Assembly (NCBI RefSeq): GCF_003628535.1
Contig: NZ_RBCI01000001.1
Span: forward strand, 496,001-560,000
DNA: 64,000 nucleotides
Reading direction: 5' to 3'
Source: Flavisolibacter nicotianae
GTDB lineage: Bacteria; Bacteroidota; Bacteroidia; Chitinophagales; Chitinophagaceae
Each line of letters opens with the position of its first letter. The first letter of the stretch is position 1. The notes beneath the pieces are model-generated. The model was not told the origin of the DNA. It did no database searches and worked only from the letters and a program-made list of their open reading frames with translations. This document shows, in pieces, positions 1 to 8,155 of the stretch. A program made the position numbers and the translations under genes.

Positions 1-76
1 GCAACGGGTTGGAATAGTCCTGTTGATAAAAGGTCTCCACGCTCACCTTAACTCCTTCCGATATCATGCTGACCAT
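1..76 (-). CDS. apaG: ApaG family protein (N-terminal part only)
   Basis: The minus strand opens with ATG at 76 and reads MVSMISEGVKVSVETFYQ before running off the left edge, so about 25 residues are visible. The beginning 'EGxKVSVETFY' followed by 'DYSNP' resembles the first beta strands of Bacteroidota ApaG proteins, a small fibronectin-III-like fold whose biochemical role is not settled (linked to Co2+/Mg2+ tolerance in enterobacteria). It is divergent from the isocitrate dehydrogenase gene, with 123 bases between the two starts. The assignment rests on a short stretch and is a recognition, not an alignment. Confidence 0.6.
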   Translation of the reverse strand, partial: MVSMISEGVKVSVETFYQQDYSNPL

Positions 77-137
77 ACGTTACGATTTTTGCTAAATGTA
101 AAACAAAGTTGTTGCCACAAATGATCGCGTATTTTTT

Positions 138-172
138 TTGTGGAAATCCCTTAACAAGTCGGCCTATTTTTG
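138..172 (+). promoter_or_regulatory. Bacteroidota-type promoter for icd
   Basis: A -7 box TATTTTTG lies at 165-172 and a TTG at 138-140, matching the Bacteroidota pattern TTG...TAnnTTTG although the 24-base spacing is slightly long. The predicted transcription start is about 20 bases before the icd ATG at 200. Confidence 0.45.
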
Positions 173-199
173 CGGCAACTTAACCTCAAATAGTTCAAT

Positions 200-1651
200 A
201 TGAAAATAGCAGTAGCCAAAGGCGATGGAATCGGACCGGAAATCATGGACGCAGTCTTAAGCATTTTTGATGCAAATGGGGTGGATTTGCAATATGAATT
301 TGTGGATATGGGCAAATGGGTTTTTGACAAAGGTTTCAGCAACGGCATGACACCGCAGGCACAACAGACGATCGAGAGCCTTGGCATCCTCTTCAAAGGG
401 CCAATGGAAACGCCGAAGGGAAAAGGCGTGAAAAGCGTCAATGTCACAGCCCGCAAAACCTGGAACACCTATGCCAACAACCGGGTATTCAAGTCCTTGC
501 ATGGCGTGGATACCGTGTTTAGCAAAGCCGGCATTCCCATCGACCTTACCATCGTGCGGGAAAATATCGAAGACACCTATGGTGGCATCGAGCACATGAT
601 CACGCAGGACGTGGCCCTGAGCCGCCGCTTCATCACCCGTCCCGGCAGCATGCAGGTGATCCGGTATGCGTTTGAAATGGCAAAAAAGACCGGCGCCAAG
701 CGAATCACCTGCGGTCACAAGGCCAACATCATGAAGCTGACGGATGGTTTGTTCCTCGAAGTGTTTTACGAAGTGGCAAAAGAATACCCCGAATTGCAGG
801 CCGACGACAAGATCGTGGACGACCTGGCCATGCAACTGGTGGTTCGGCCAAATGTGTTTGACGTGATCGTGCTCACCAACCTGCAGGGCGACATTATCTC
901 CGATTTGTGCGCAGGATTGGTTGGCGGATTGGGCTTTGCGCCTTCGGCCAACATCGGCGATTTCATCTCCATTTTCGAAGCCGTGCACGGTACGGCCCCC
1001 GACATCGCCGGGAAAGGCATTGCCAACCCGACGGCATTATTGTTAAGCGGATTGGCGCTGCTGCGTCACTTAGGCCTCATGGAAAATGCGGCTATCATTG
1101 AGAACGCCCTTCTTTATACACTGGAACAAGGCATCCACACCGGCGACTTTGGCGACAAAAGCAAACAGGCGTTGAACACAAAAGAGTTTGCCGATGCCAT
1201 CATTTCGAATTTCGGCAAAAAACCCGGGCAGGGCGCAAAACCTGTAACACCCAATCATCCCGGCACGCCTTCCGTTTTCAAACTGGAACGGAACTCGATG
1301 ATGGTGACCAAAGAAGAACAACAGGAAAAGATTGTCGGCGTGGATATGTTCATCGAATGCGAAGAGCAGCCCGAAGTGGTAGCCAACCGTTGCCTGCACC
1401 ACGGTGGCACCAAGTTCAAATTGATCAACATCAGCAACCGCGGCACACAGGTGTGGCCAACCGGCTCCAAGTATACCAACCTCGTAAACCTGTTTAATGC
1501 ACGGTTTGAATCGATCAACGACCAGCCGTTGAACCAGCAGGACATCCTTGGCCTGTATGCAAGCCTGAGCGGCGATTTTAAAATTGCTTCGATCGAAGTG
1601 CTGAATATGTGGGGCGAGAAGAAAGGATACAGCCTGGCGCAGGGGCAGTAG
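200..1651 (+). CDS. icd: Isocitrate dehydrogenase (Thermus-like, probably NADP-dependent)
   Basis: Converts isocitrate to 2-oxoglutarate in the citric acid cycle in the cytoplasm. The 483-residue protein has the isocitrate/isopropylmalate dehydrogenase fold: GDGIGPEI at residues 8-15, the substrate motif VRENIEDTYGG at 119-129, the metal-binding NLQGDIISDL at 227-236, and the cofactor loop beginning FEAVHGTAPDIAGKG at 259-273. A C-terminal extension of about 130 residues beyond the core (from about 350) is typical of the longer Thermus/Bacteroidota enzymes. NADP rather than NAD use is inferred from the family. The gene stands alone between its promoter and a strong terminator. Confidence 0.93.
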   Translation: MKIAVAKGDGIGPEIMDAVLSIFDANGVDLQYEFVDMGKWVFDKGFSNGMTPQAQQTIESLGILFKGPMETPKGKGVKSVNVTARKTWNTYANNRVFKSLHGVDTVFSKAGIPIDLTIVRENIEDTYGGIEHMITQDVALSRRFITRPGSMQVIRYAFEMAKKTGAKRITCGHKANIMKLTDGLFLEVFYEVAKEYPELQADDKIVDDLAMQLVVRPNVFDVIVLTNLQGDIISDLCAGLVGGLGFAPSANIGDFISIFEAVHGTAPDIAGKGIANPTALLLSGLALLRHLGLMENAAIIENALLYTLEQGIHTGDFGDKSKQALNTKEFADAIISNFGKKPGQGAKPVTPNHPGTPSVFKLERNSMMVTKEEQQEKIVGVDMFIECEEQPEVVANRCLHHGGTKFKLINISNRGTQVWPTGSKYTNLVNLFNARFESINDQPLNQQDILGLYASLSGDFKIASIEVLNMWGEKKGYSLAQGQ

Positions 1652-1703
1652 GAAAAGGATATTGGGATATTCGATATCAAGATATTGGGTTTCCTAAAAT
1701 AGA

Positions 1704-1740
1704 AAGGGCTTCAAAGCAGTTGCTTTGAAGCCCTTTTTTA
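1704..1740. terminator. Bidirectional terminator between icd and the SUI1 gene
   Basis: A perfect 13-bp stem (gggcttcaaagca at 1706-1718 with its complement at 1721-1733) is followed by seven T on the plus strand. It sits between convergent genes and the opposite strand is also fairly T-rich after the stem, so it may serve both. Confidence 0.85.
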
Positions 1741-1780
1741 ATGCGTACAATATCTCAATATCCTATTATCCTAATATCAA

Positions 1781-2128
1781 TCATCCAACCCGCTTTGCAT
1801 TTTTGTAACCATTCTTTTGCAACCACTGCAGCACTTTGTCGCGCTGGTCGCCCTGCACAATCACCTCGTTGTCTTTGGCCGAGCCGCCGGTGCCGCAAAA
1901 GTTTTTCAGCTTTTTGCCCAGGTCCTGTAAATCTTCTTCCTTACCCACAAAACCTTCAACCAGCGTTACGGCTTTGCCGGCACGCTGCTTTGTATCCAGC
2001 CGCACTTTTAATTTCTGCTGCTGCGGCGGGAGAGTTTCCGCAGCACTTTCTTCCTCATGCTGAAATTGAAAATTGGGATCCGTGCTGTACACAAACCCCA
2101 GTTTATCGCTTTTATTTTTCTTGCTCAT
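1781..2128 (-). CDS. SUI1/eIF1-like translation factor (YciH family)
   Basis: A 115-residue protein whose C-terminal two thirds match the SUI1 fold: a basic strand 'KVRLDTKQRAGKAVTLVEGF', then 'DLGKKLKNFCGTGGSAKDN' and 'VQGDQRDKVLQWL'. The conserved GTGGS-type turn is present. Bacterial homologues are related to eukaryotic eIF1 and are thought to affect start-codon discrimination; their physiological role is unclear. The start at 2128 (MSKKNKSD) is chosen over an upstream in-frame ATG at 2143, because the -7 box at 2141-2148 would place transcription start between the two. Confidence 0.85.
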   Translation of the reverse strand: MSKKNKSDKLGFVYSTDPNFQFQHEEESAAETLPPQQQKLKVRLDTKQRAGKAVTLVEGFVGKEEDLQDLGKKLKNFCGTGGSAKDNEVIVQGDQRDKVLQWLQKNGYKNAKRVG

Positions 2129-2140
2129 AGGTTGAAAAAT

Positions 2141-2148
2141 CAAAAATA
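2141..2148 (-). promoter_or_regulatory. -7 box of the SUI1 gene
   Basis: The minus strand reads TATTTTTG, a perfect TAnnTTTG box, 13 bases upstream of the ATG at 2128. No well-spaced TTG at -33 was clear. Confidence 0.4.
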
Positions 2149-2191
2149 AAAAGCATCCCGCAACAAAAGACAGGCTTTTGATTTTGCCTAC

Positions 2192-3058
2192 TTATTTGTG
2201 AATGACGGCCTTCAAACTCAGGTCCAGGCTTTTTGCCTGGTGAATCAAGCCGCCAACGCTCACATAATCCACGCCTGTTGCGGCATAGGTTTCAATGGTA
2301 TCGAGGTTGATTCCACCACTGGCTTCCGTTTCAAATTCACCGCCAATCATATCAACGGCTTGTTTTACCTCTTCGGGTTTGAAATTATCGAGCATTACGC
2401 GAAAGACTTTTCCTTTGCCGATTGCCAAAACACGTTGAACATCCTCCAGGCTTCTTGTTTCCACCTCAATCTTCAAATCGGGCAGGTACAACTGTACATA
2501 ACGGGCTGCCCTGTCGATCGCCGCTTCCAGTCCGCCGCTGTAATCAATGTGGTTGTCTTTTAGCATAATCATGTCGAACAGGCCAAAACGATGATTCACG
2601 CCGCCGCCGATGCGCACCGCTTCTTTTTCCAGCAGGCGAAAATTCGGCGTTGTCTTGCGGGTGTCGAGCAATTTTGTTTTGTAGCCTTTCAGCTTGTCGG
2701 TGTAAAGCTTGGTCTGGGTGGCAATACCGCTCATACGCTGCATGCAGTTCAGCACAAGGCGCTCCAGTTGTAAAATAACATGGACGGCAGTTTCTACTTC
2801 AAATGCCACCTCACCTGCCTTCATTTCTTCGCCATCGCTTTTGTGCCGCACAAAGCTGCAGTTTGTTTTTTTATAGCGGAAGATTTTTTCCGCCACATCC
2901 ACACCGGCCAGGACGCCATCCTGCTTGATCTTTAAAACCGCCCTGCCTTTCACATCGGCGGGTATACAGCAAAGGGTCGAGTGGTCGCCATCGCCGACGT
3001 CTTCCTGCAAGGCTGCATCCACCAGTTTGAACAATCGTTCGTCAAAATCATTGATCAT
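2192..3058 (-). CDS. nadC: Nicotinate-nucleotide pyrophosphorylase (carboxylating)
   Basis: Quinolinate phosphoribosyltransferase, which joins quinolinate and PRPP to give nicotinate mononucleotide with loss of CO2 in de novo NAD synthesis. The 288-residue length is normal. Visible motifs are LDTRKTTP at 131-138 with the catalytic/substrate Arg-Lys pair, GGGVNHR at 151-157, MLKDNHI at 165-171, and a C-terminal ASGGIN / SVGGLIH phosphate-binding pair. nadA and nadB are not in the window. The DUF4783 gene upstream on the same strand is a frequent neighbour in Bacteroidota. Confidence 0.95.
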   Translation of the reverse strand: MINDFDERLFKLVDAALQEDVGDGDHSTLCCIPADVKGRAVLKIKQDGVLAGVDVAEKIFRYKKTNCSFVRHKSDGEEMKAGEVAFEVETAVHVILQLERLVLNCMQRMSGIATQTKLYTDKLKGYKTKLLDTRKTTPNFRLLEKEAVRIGGGVNHRFGLFDMIMLKDNHIDYSGGLEAAIDRAARYVQLYLPDLKIEVETRSLEDVQRVLAIGKGKVFRVMLDNFKPEEVKQAVDMIGGEFETEASGGINLDTIETYAATGVDYVSVGGLIHQAKSLDLSLKAVIHK

Positions 3059-3063
3059 GGCCG

Positions 3064-3071
3064 CAAAATTA
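3064..3071 (-). promoter_or_regulatory. -7 box immediately before nadC
   Basis: The minus strand reads TAATTTTG and ends only five bases before the nadC ATG, so transcription from it would start at or within a few bases of the start codon (leaderless or near-leaderless message). Confidence 0.4.
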
Positions 3072-3259
3072 ACCGCAGATTAGCGGGATTATGAACGGAT
3101 GCACAGGGATTATTTATCCTTTCTCCGGTAGCTGTTTCACGGATGCGAACTTGTGAATTAGCTAAAAAAATCTCCACCACGCCATGGTAATGCAAATGGC
3201 CACAGAATGTCTGTGGCCATCGATCAATACGTCTGTTTGTACTCCCGCCAACCCGTGGT

Positions 3260-3691
3260 TTACATGCTCTGGAAGCGGATCTCTTTCACCAGTTGCTTTC
3301 CGTTGCGGTTGGCAAGCAGGAACGTGGTGCGGAAGTTACCGGAACGGGTTTGCAAGGTGCCGATGCAATACTGGCTACCCCCGTTTTCACCCTTGAATTT
3401 TACATCGAAGTTTTTGACCCCGTTGGTCGAAAAGAAATCCTGCAGGATCACCACAGCCTGCGAGCGGCTGTAGCTATCGCTTTTGGAAGGAAGCGAGATT
3501 TCAATATTATCGTCAACGTATTTGGCCAATTCGCTGGCATTGCCGGTGCGCAGGGCATTGATGACGTCATCGATGCCGCTGAATGTCCTTGCTTCCGAAA
3601 CCGGCGCACCGGTACGGCCGCTTTCCGTTACGCCTGCATGGCCGGCGAGGAAAAACAGGATAACAAGTGATAAAGAATAGAACTTTTTCAT
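3260..3691 (-). CDS. DUF4783-like exported protein
   Basis: A 143-residue protein starting MKKFYSLSLVILFFLAGHAG, a clear signal peptide. The mature part has the small alpha/beta look of NTF2-like folds: a helix 'IDDVINALRTGNASELAKY', then strands ending 'TTFLLANRNGKQLVKEIRF'. This matches the DUF4783 family, commonly encoded next to nadC in Bacteroidota; its function is unknown. The ATG at 3691 is chosen because it starts the signal peptide; an in-frame upstream ATG would add a non-conserved, charged leader. Confidence 0.8.
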   Translation of the reverse strand: MKKFYSLSLVILFFLAGHAGVTESGRTGAPVSEARTFSGIDDVINALRTGNASELAKYVDDNIEISLPSKSDSYSRSQAVVILQDFFSTNGVKNFDVKFKGENGGSQYCIGTLQTRSGNFRTTFLLANRNGKQLVKEIRFQSM

Positions 3692-3789
3692 ACGTGGAAG
3701 GTTCGTTCGGCCTGCTGAGAGCGAAAAATATGCCACATCACAAGCGTTAATTTCGGGCGGTGAATATAAACAAAACCTTCACGAATGGT

Positions 3790-3797
3790 TAGATTTG
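3790..3797 (+). promoter_or_regulatory. -7 box of gpmI
   Basis: TAGATTTG, a perfect TAnnTTTG match, lies 18 bases before the ATG at 3816. It overlaps the in-frame TTG at 3795, arguing against translation starting there. Confidence 0.45.
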
Positions 3798-3815
3798 CAG
3801 CCTTTAAAGCATGTT

Positions 3816-5342
3816 ATGACACCAAACCGTAAAGTTATTTTAGTGATCATGGACGGCTGGGGCCTGGGCAAAGTACCGGCTGCCGATGCCATCCAGCACG
3901 CCAATACTCCTTTTGTTTCGTCGCTTTATGCCAAATATCCCAATACAACGCTGACCACTTGCGGCGAAGCCGTTGGCCTGCCGGCCGGACAGATGGGCAA
4001 CTCCGAAGTTGGCCACCTCAACCTCGGTGCGGGACGCATCGTGTACCAGGAACTGCAGCGCATCAATGTGGCCATCCGCGAAGGCGAACTGGCCCAAAAC
4101 CCGGTGATGCTCGAAAGCATCAACTATGCAAAGCAAAACAGTAAACCCCTGCACCTTTTGGGCTTGGTCAGCGATGGCGGTGTGCACTCCCACCTGAACC
4201 ACCTGAAGGCAATGCTCGACATCTGCAAAACCAATGGCCTGGAGAACGTCTTCATCCACGTGTTTACCGATGGCCGCGACACCGATCCGAAGAGCGGCCT
4301 GGGTTACGTGCGGGAACTGGAAGCGCATTGCCAGACGTCTGTCGGGAAGATTGCCACCGTCAACGGCCGGTATTACGCAATGGACCGCGATAACCGCTGG
4401 GAGCGGGTTAAGCTGGCCTACGATGCCATGGTAAAGGGAATTGGTCCCAAAGCCAAAAGCGCCGAAGAGGCTATCACAGCTTCATATAACCAGAACATCA
4501 CAGACGAATTTATCCTGCCGACGATCATTACCGGTGAAAACGACGAACCGGTTGCCACTATCAAAGACGGCGATGTAGCCATTTGCTTCAACTTCCGCAC
4601 CGACCGTTGCCGCGAAATCACCAAGGCCTTAACGCAGGTAGAGTTTCCGCAGCAGTCCATGAAGCCCTTGCACCTTCACTATACCACGATGACGGAGTAC
4701 GATGCCACGTTCCAGGGTATTCACGTCATTTTTGAGACGGATAATCTCAACAACACGCTGGGCCAGATCATGGAGCAAAACGGCTTGAAGCAGGTCCGCA
4801 TTGCGGAAACGGAAAAGTATCCCCACGTGACTTTCTTTTTCAGCGGCGGGCGGGAAAAGCCGTTTGAAGGGGAACAGCGAATCATGGTTTCTTCTCCTAA
4901 AGTGGCTACTTATGATCTGCAGCCGGAAATGAGTGCGCCGGAAGTAACGGCAGCCATTCTTACCGAGATCGAAAAAGCCGAAGCTTCATTCATTTGCCTC
5001 AATTATGCCAATGCCGACATGGTAGGTCACACCGGTGTGTGGGAAGCCGCTATCAAGGCAGTGGAAACGGTGGACAGCTGTGTGGGACGGGTTGTGACCG
5101 CCGGGCTCCAACATGGTTACACAATCTTCCTCACCGCCGATCATGGCAATGCCGATTTCATGATCAATCCGGATGGGACGCCAAATACCGCACACACGGT
5201 AAACCCCGTTCCGTTTTTCATCATCGATAACGAGTGGAAAGGAACCATCAAGCCGGGTAAACTCGGCGACCTTGCACCCACCATCCTAACGATGATGAAT
5301 GTGCCGATTCCGGCAGAAATGACGGGTGAAGTGCTGATTTGA
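3816..5342 (+). CDS. gpmI: 2,3-bisphosphoglycerate-independent phosphoglycerate mutase
   Basis: Interconverts 3- and 2-phosphoglycerate in glycolysis/gluconeogenesis using a phosphoserine intermediate and two metal ions. The 508-residue protein is of normal length. It starts with the metal-binding VILVIMDGWGLG (Asp13), has the catalytic serine in GQMGNSEVGH (Ser63), FTDGRDTDPKSG in the insertion domain, and FLTADHGNAD near the C terminus for the second metal site. The ATG at 3816 is preferred to an in-frame TTG at 3795, which lies inside the likely promoter. A terminator follows within 50 bases, so it is monocistronic. Confidence 0.95.
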   Translation: MTPNRKVILVIMDGWGLGKVPAADAIQHANTPFVSSLYAKYPNTTLTTCGEAVGLPAGQMGNSEVGHLNLGAGRIVYQELQRINVAIREGELAQNPVMLESINYAKQNSKPLHLLGLVSDGGVHSHLNHLKAMLDICKTNGLENVFIHVFTDGRDTDPKSGLGYVRELEAHCQTSVGKIATVNGRYYAMDRDNRWERVKLAYDAMVKGIGPKAKSAEEAITASYNQNITDEFILPTIITGENDEPVATIKDGDVAICFNFRTDRCREITKALTQVEFPQQSMKPLHLHYTTMTEYDATFQGIHVIFETDNLNNTLGQIMEQNGLKQVRIAETEKYPHVTFFFSGGREKPFEGEQRIMVSSPKVATYDLQPEMSAPEVTAAILTEIEKAEASFICLNYANADMVGHTGVWEAAIKAVETVDSCVGRVVTAGLQHGYTIFLTADHGNADFMINPDGTPNTAHTVNPVPFFIIDNEWKGTIKPGKLGDLAPTILTMMNVPIPAEMTGEVLI

Positions 5343-5385
5343 TCCGACTGACGGCGCTCGCCGAAAAAAGAATCTCTTCCTGTAT

Positions 5386-5416
5386 AAGCTGTCCCATACC
5401 GGGCAGCTTTTTTTAT
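5386..5416 (+). terminator. Terminator after gpmI
   Basis: An aagctg/cagctt plus ccc/ggg stem with a single bulged T and a five-base loop is followed by a run of T, 44 bases after the gpmI stop. Confidence 0.75.
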
Positions 5417-5520
5417 TCTCCTTTACTTCTATCTCTTATTCCGCAAGGGACTTTTTGTATCGGCTGTGCAGCATATTAACAAAATAATTGTCTTAACTTA
5501 CATGCAACCAACGTATTTGT

Positions 5521-6096
5521 ATGACTGAGGAAGCACTCTTGCAAGGTTGCAGGAAAAATAACGCAGCAGCGCAAAAGGCGTTGTACGACAGGTACAGCCA
5601 CAAAATGTTTGCTGTTTGCTACCGGTATGCCCACAATCGCGAAGATGCAGAAGACATGCTACAGGAAGGCTTCATAAAAGTATTCTCGCAAATCCACAAG
5701 TTTGAGAACCGCGGTGCCCTGGAAGGGTGGATCCGGCGAATCATGATTCACACCTGCATCAACAGCCTGAAAAAAAACAAGCGGTTTACCGAGAGTGTGG
5801 ACCTGATCCACGCCGGCAGCCTGCAGGTAAGGGAAGAATCCATTCCTTCCATCGTGCAGGCAAAAGAAGTGGTGGAATGTATCCGCATGCTGCCGCTTGG
5901 CTATCGGACGGTTTTAAACCTCTATGCGATTGAAGGTTTTTCGCACCGCGAGATCGCCGACATGCTCGACGTGGAAGAAAGCACCAGCCGCAGCCAATAC
6001 ACGAGGGCGAAAGCCATGCTGGAAGACATACTACTCCGGAAAAACATCCTTTATAAACCCAAAGAACCCATGTATGCTGCCATCGGCAGCCGCTAA
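5521..6096 (+). CDS. ECF-type RNA polymerase sigma factor
   Basis: A 191-residue sigma-70 family protein of the extracytoplasmic-function type. Region 2 covers about residues 22-90, with the core-binding and -10-contact helix around NREDAEDMLQEGFIKVF and EGWIRRIMIHTCINS. Region 4 covers about 125-175 with the helix-turn-helix SHREIADMLDVEESTSRSQYTRAK. There is no region 3 or 1.1. It is followed after 25 bases by a membrane-anchored protein that could be its anti-sigma partner (inference from order and an N-terminal cytoplasmic segment with one membrane helix). Confidence 0.92.
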   Translation: MTEEALLQGCRKNNAAAQKALYDRYSHKMFAVCYRYAHNREDAEDMLQEGFIKVFSQIHKFENRGALEGWIRRIMIHTCINSLKKNKRFTESVDLIHAGSLQVREESIPSIVQAKEVVECIRMLPLGYRTVLNLYAIEGFSHREIADMLDVEESTSRSQYTRAKAMLEDILLRKNILYKPKEPMYAAIGSR

Positions 6097-6121
6097 CCTT
6101 TTCCCAAAGCTTGACTGAAAT

Positions 6122-7462
6122 ATGAAGAGAGATTTACGAGATGAAAACTTTGAAGAATTTCTACGGCGCAGTGCGGACAATCTCCGCATGACGGCACCGG
6201 ACCGGGTGTGGGAGCATCTTTCCCAAAAGCTACATAACGACCGGCGCCGGTTTGGCGCAGGCACAAGTGCTTTTTTGCTCCTTGCAGGTTTGATCGGTTA
6301 TCTTACTATCAGCACCACCATCAGACCAACAGCCCTGAACCAGCCTGTCTTGCACCCTGCACAGGAAACTCCTGCAACCACAACCAGCCACGGTGCCAAA
6401 CAATCTGCCAACCTGATTGCCGCAACAGGCCAATTTGCTGCCCCAAACAGAAATGCAAGGAAAGGCAGCCATTCAATTGGTACAACCAATTCGCTTGTCG
6501 CAACTGCACCATTGCCTGAACCGGCATTGGCAACAGGAAACAGCGATGAAGTGACCGCACAAACGGAATTTACGCCTGCACCTGTAGACGACTATCCGGA
6601 CGCCAGGAACAGCAAGACGACAGTAACCGATAAAGCAACGGAAAAGCCATCCTTTCTGATGGCCCACAACACAGCTCCCTGGAGTATCGAAAGCGTGATC
6701 AATTCCTTTACACGCAAGCCAAGCCGCTTTCGCACCGAATTTCACTTTGCCCCAACCATCAGTTACCGCAAGCTAAGCGAGAACAAATCGTATTTGCGCA
6801 CGGCCTCCCTTTTGAACTCGCCTCCCAACGTTGCGGCGCTTTATGGCAGTGTCAACAACATGGTCACCCACAAGCCGGATCTAGGCTTTGAGCTGGGCGT
6901 TACAGAAAAATATGCGATTACCGACAGGCTGCGGGTTCGTGGCGGGCTTCAGTTCAACGTGAACCGTTACGATATCAAGGCTTTCAATGCACCGTATGCG
7001 CTGGCTACAATTGCGCTGAATCGCCGGGGCAGCAACAGGGTTGACTCGGTGTATACGCTGTCCAGCTACAGCAATGTAGACGCCAGCAGCAACAAATCGA
7101 ACTGGCTGCAAAACCTTTCCTTCCAGGTGTCTGCGCCTGTCGGTGTGGAACTGGCCCTGAAAAGCAACGACAAGATGCAGTTTGGCATTGCCGGAACGGT
7201 ACAACCCACCTACGTGATTGGCGACCGGGCTTACCTGATCACCACCAATTACAAAAACTACACGCAGGTGCCATGGCTCCTGCGCCGCTGGAACGTGAAT
7301 ACGGCCTTCGAAACCTTTGTTTCCTACCAGTCGGGCAAAGCCCGGTGGCAGGTTGGCCCCCAGGTGCGCTATCAGCTCCTTTCCAGCTTTATCAGCAACT
7401 ACCCGGTCAAGGAAAACCTGTTTGATTTCGGTTTGAAGATCGGCGTCTCGCTTACAAAATAA
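6122..7462 (+). CDS. Membrane-anchored outer-membrane beta-barrel-like protein, possible sigma partner
   Basis: A 446-residue protein of unknown function. Residues 1-45 are charged and helical (DENFEEFLRRSADNLRM ... VWEHLSQKL), followed by a single membrane helix at about 47-65 (SAFLLLAGLIGYLTIS). A long Ala/Thr/Pro-rich linker runs to about 200. From about 215 on, the sequence has alternating aromatic/polar strands (RTEFHFAPTISYRKL, RGGLQFNVNRYDI, QVGPQVRYQLLSS) like small outer-membrane beta barrels. The layout resembles Bacteroidota proteins following ECF sigma genes, with an anti-sigma-like cytoplasmic stub joined to a barrel-type domain. Regulation of the sigma factor is an inference. 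Confidence 0.7.
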   Translation: MKRDLRDENFEEFLRRSADNLRMTAPDRVWEHLSQKLHNDRRRFGAGTSAFLLLAGLIGYLTISTTIRPTALNQPVLHPAQETPATTTSHGAKQSANLIAATGQFAAPNRNARKGSHSIGTTNSLVATAPLPEPALATGNSDEVTAQTEFTPAPVDDYPDARNSKTTVTDKATEKPSFLMAHNTAPWSIESVINSFTRKPSRFRTEFHFAPTISYRKLSENKSYLRTASLLNSPPNVAALYGSVNNMVTHKPDLGFELGVTEKYAITDRLRVRGGLQFNVNRYDIKAFNAPYALATIALNRRGSNRVDSVYTLSSYSNVDASSNKSNWLQNLSFQVSAPVGVELALKSNDKMQFGIAGTVQPTYVIGDRAYLITTNYKNYTQVPWLLRRWNVNTAFETFVSYQSGKARWQVGPQVRYQLLSSFISNYPVKENLFDFGLKIGVSLTK

Positions 7463-7551
7463 GGTCAGGCTAATTGCTTTCTTTCATTCCCGCCTCTGCA
7501 ACAATAGCGACGGGAATTTTTCGTTTTGAGGTGTTCCCTAATTTTACCGCC

Positions 7552-8139
7552 ATGATTCGTGTTTTCGCCTGTCTGGCAACGTTGGTTCTTTTGGCCGGTT
7601 GCAAAGCAAAAAAGAAAAAGCCCGCGGCCCCCGCCGACCAGTTTTTCCCGGTAACCGCCTACCTGAAAGGCGAACTGGCGAGAATGGATACCTCGCTGGC
7701 CACTTTTTATAAAATTGAGGTGGCGGATGGCAAAAGCGACACAACGCCCATCCGCAATGCTGACGTTAAAAAATACGCCGGCGAATTTGCCACATTACCC
7801 GACATCAGTGCAGACCCGTTGCGAAACGATTACCAGGTCACCCATGAATACGACGACATCCTGAATGCCTTCGTCTTTATGTTTACGACGCAGGAAGACC
7901 ACCCGGTGCGCAGGGAGGACGTGGTGCTGGACCCGCAACCCAATGCCCAGGGTAAAAACGATATTCAGTCGATCTTTGTAGAACTTTGGCAGTCGCACAG
8001 CGATTCCACCGTTCGTAAAAACATGCTGTGGAACGCTGGCAAAAATTTTCAGATCACCACCATCACTGAAAAAGGCGGAACCGAAAAAACAAAAAAGCTA
8101 CAGGTAGTTTGGAATGGTTTTGAAGGCCTGAACCGGTAG
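7552..8139 (+). CDS. Hypothetical lipoprotein
   Basis: A 195-residue lipoprotein precursor starting MIRVFACLATLVLLAGCKAKKKK; the lipobox LLAGC puts the lipidated cysteine at residue 17, followed by a lysine-rich stretch. I do not recognise the mature domain; it contains alternating charged and hydrophobic strands (FMFTTQEDHPVRREDV, ITTITEKGGTEKTKKLQVVWNG). The ATG at 7552 is chosen over an earlier in-frame start because it begins the signal peptide. It is 89 bases downstream of the barrel protein and 16 bases before uvrC, so it may be cotranscribed with either. Confidence 0.75.
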   Translation: MIRVFACLATLVLLAGCKAKKKKPAAPADQFFPVTAYLKGELARMDTSLATFYKIEVADGKSDTTPIRNADVKKYAGEFATLPDISADPLRNDYQVTHEYDDILNAFVFMFTTQEDHPVRREDVVLDPQPNAQGKNDIQSIFVELWQSHSDSTVRKNMLWNAGKNFQITTITEKGGTEKTKKLQVVWNGFEGLNR

Positions 8140-8155
8140 CAGACAGGAAAACCGT

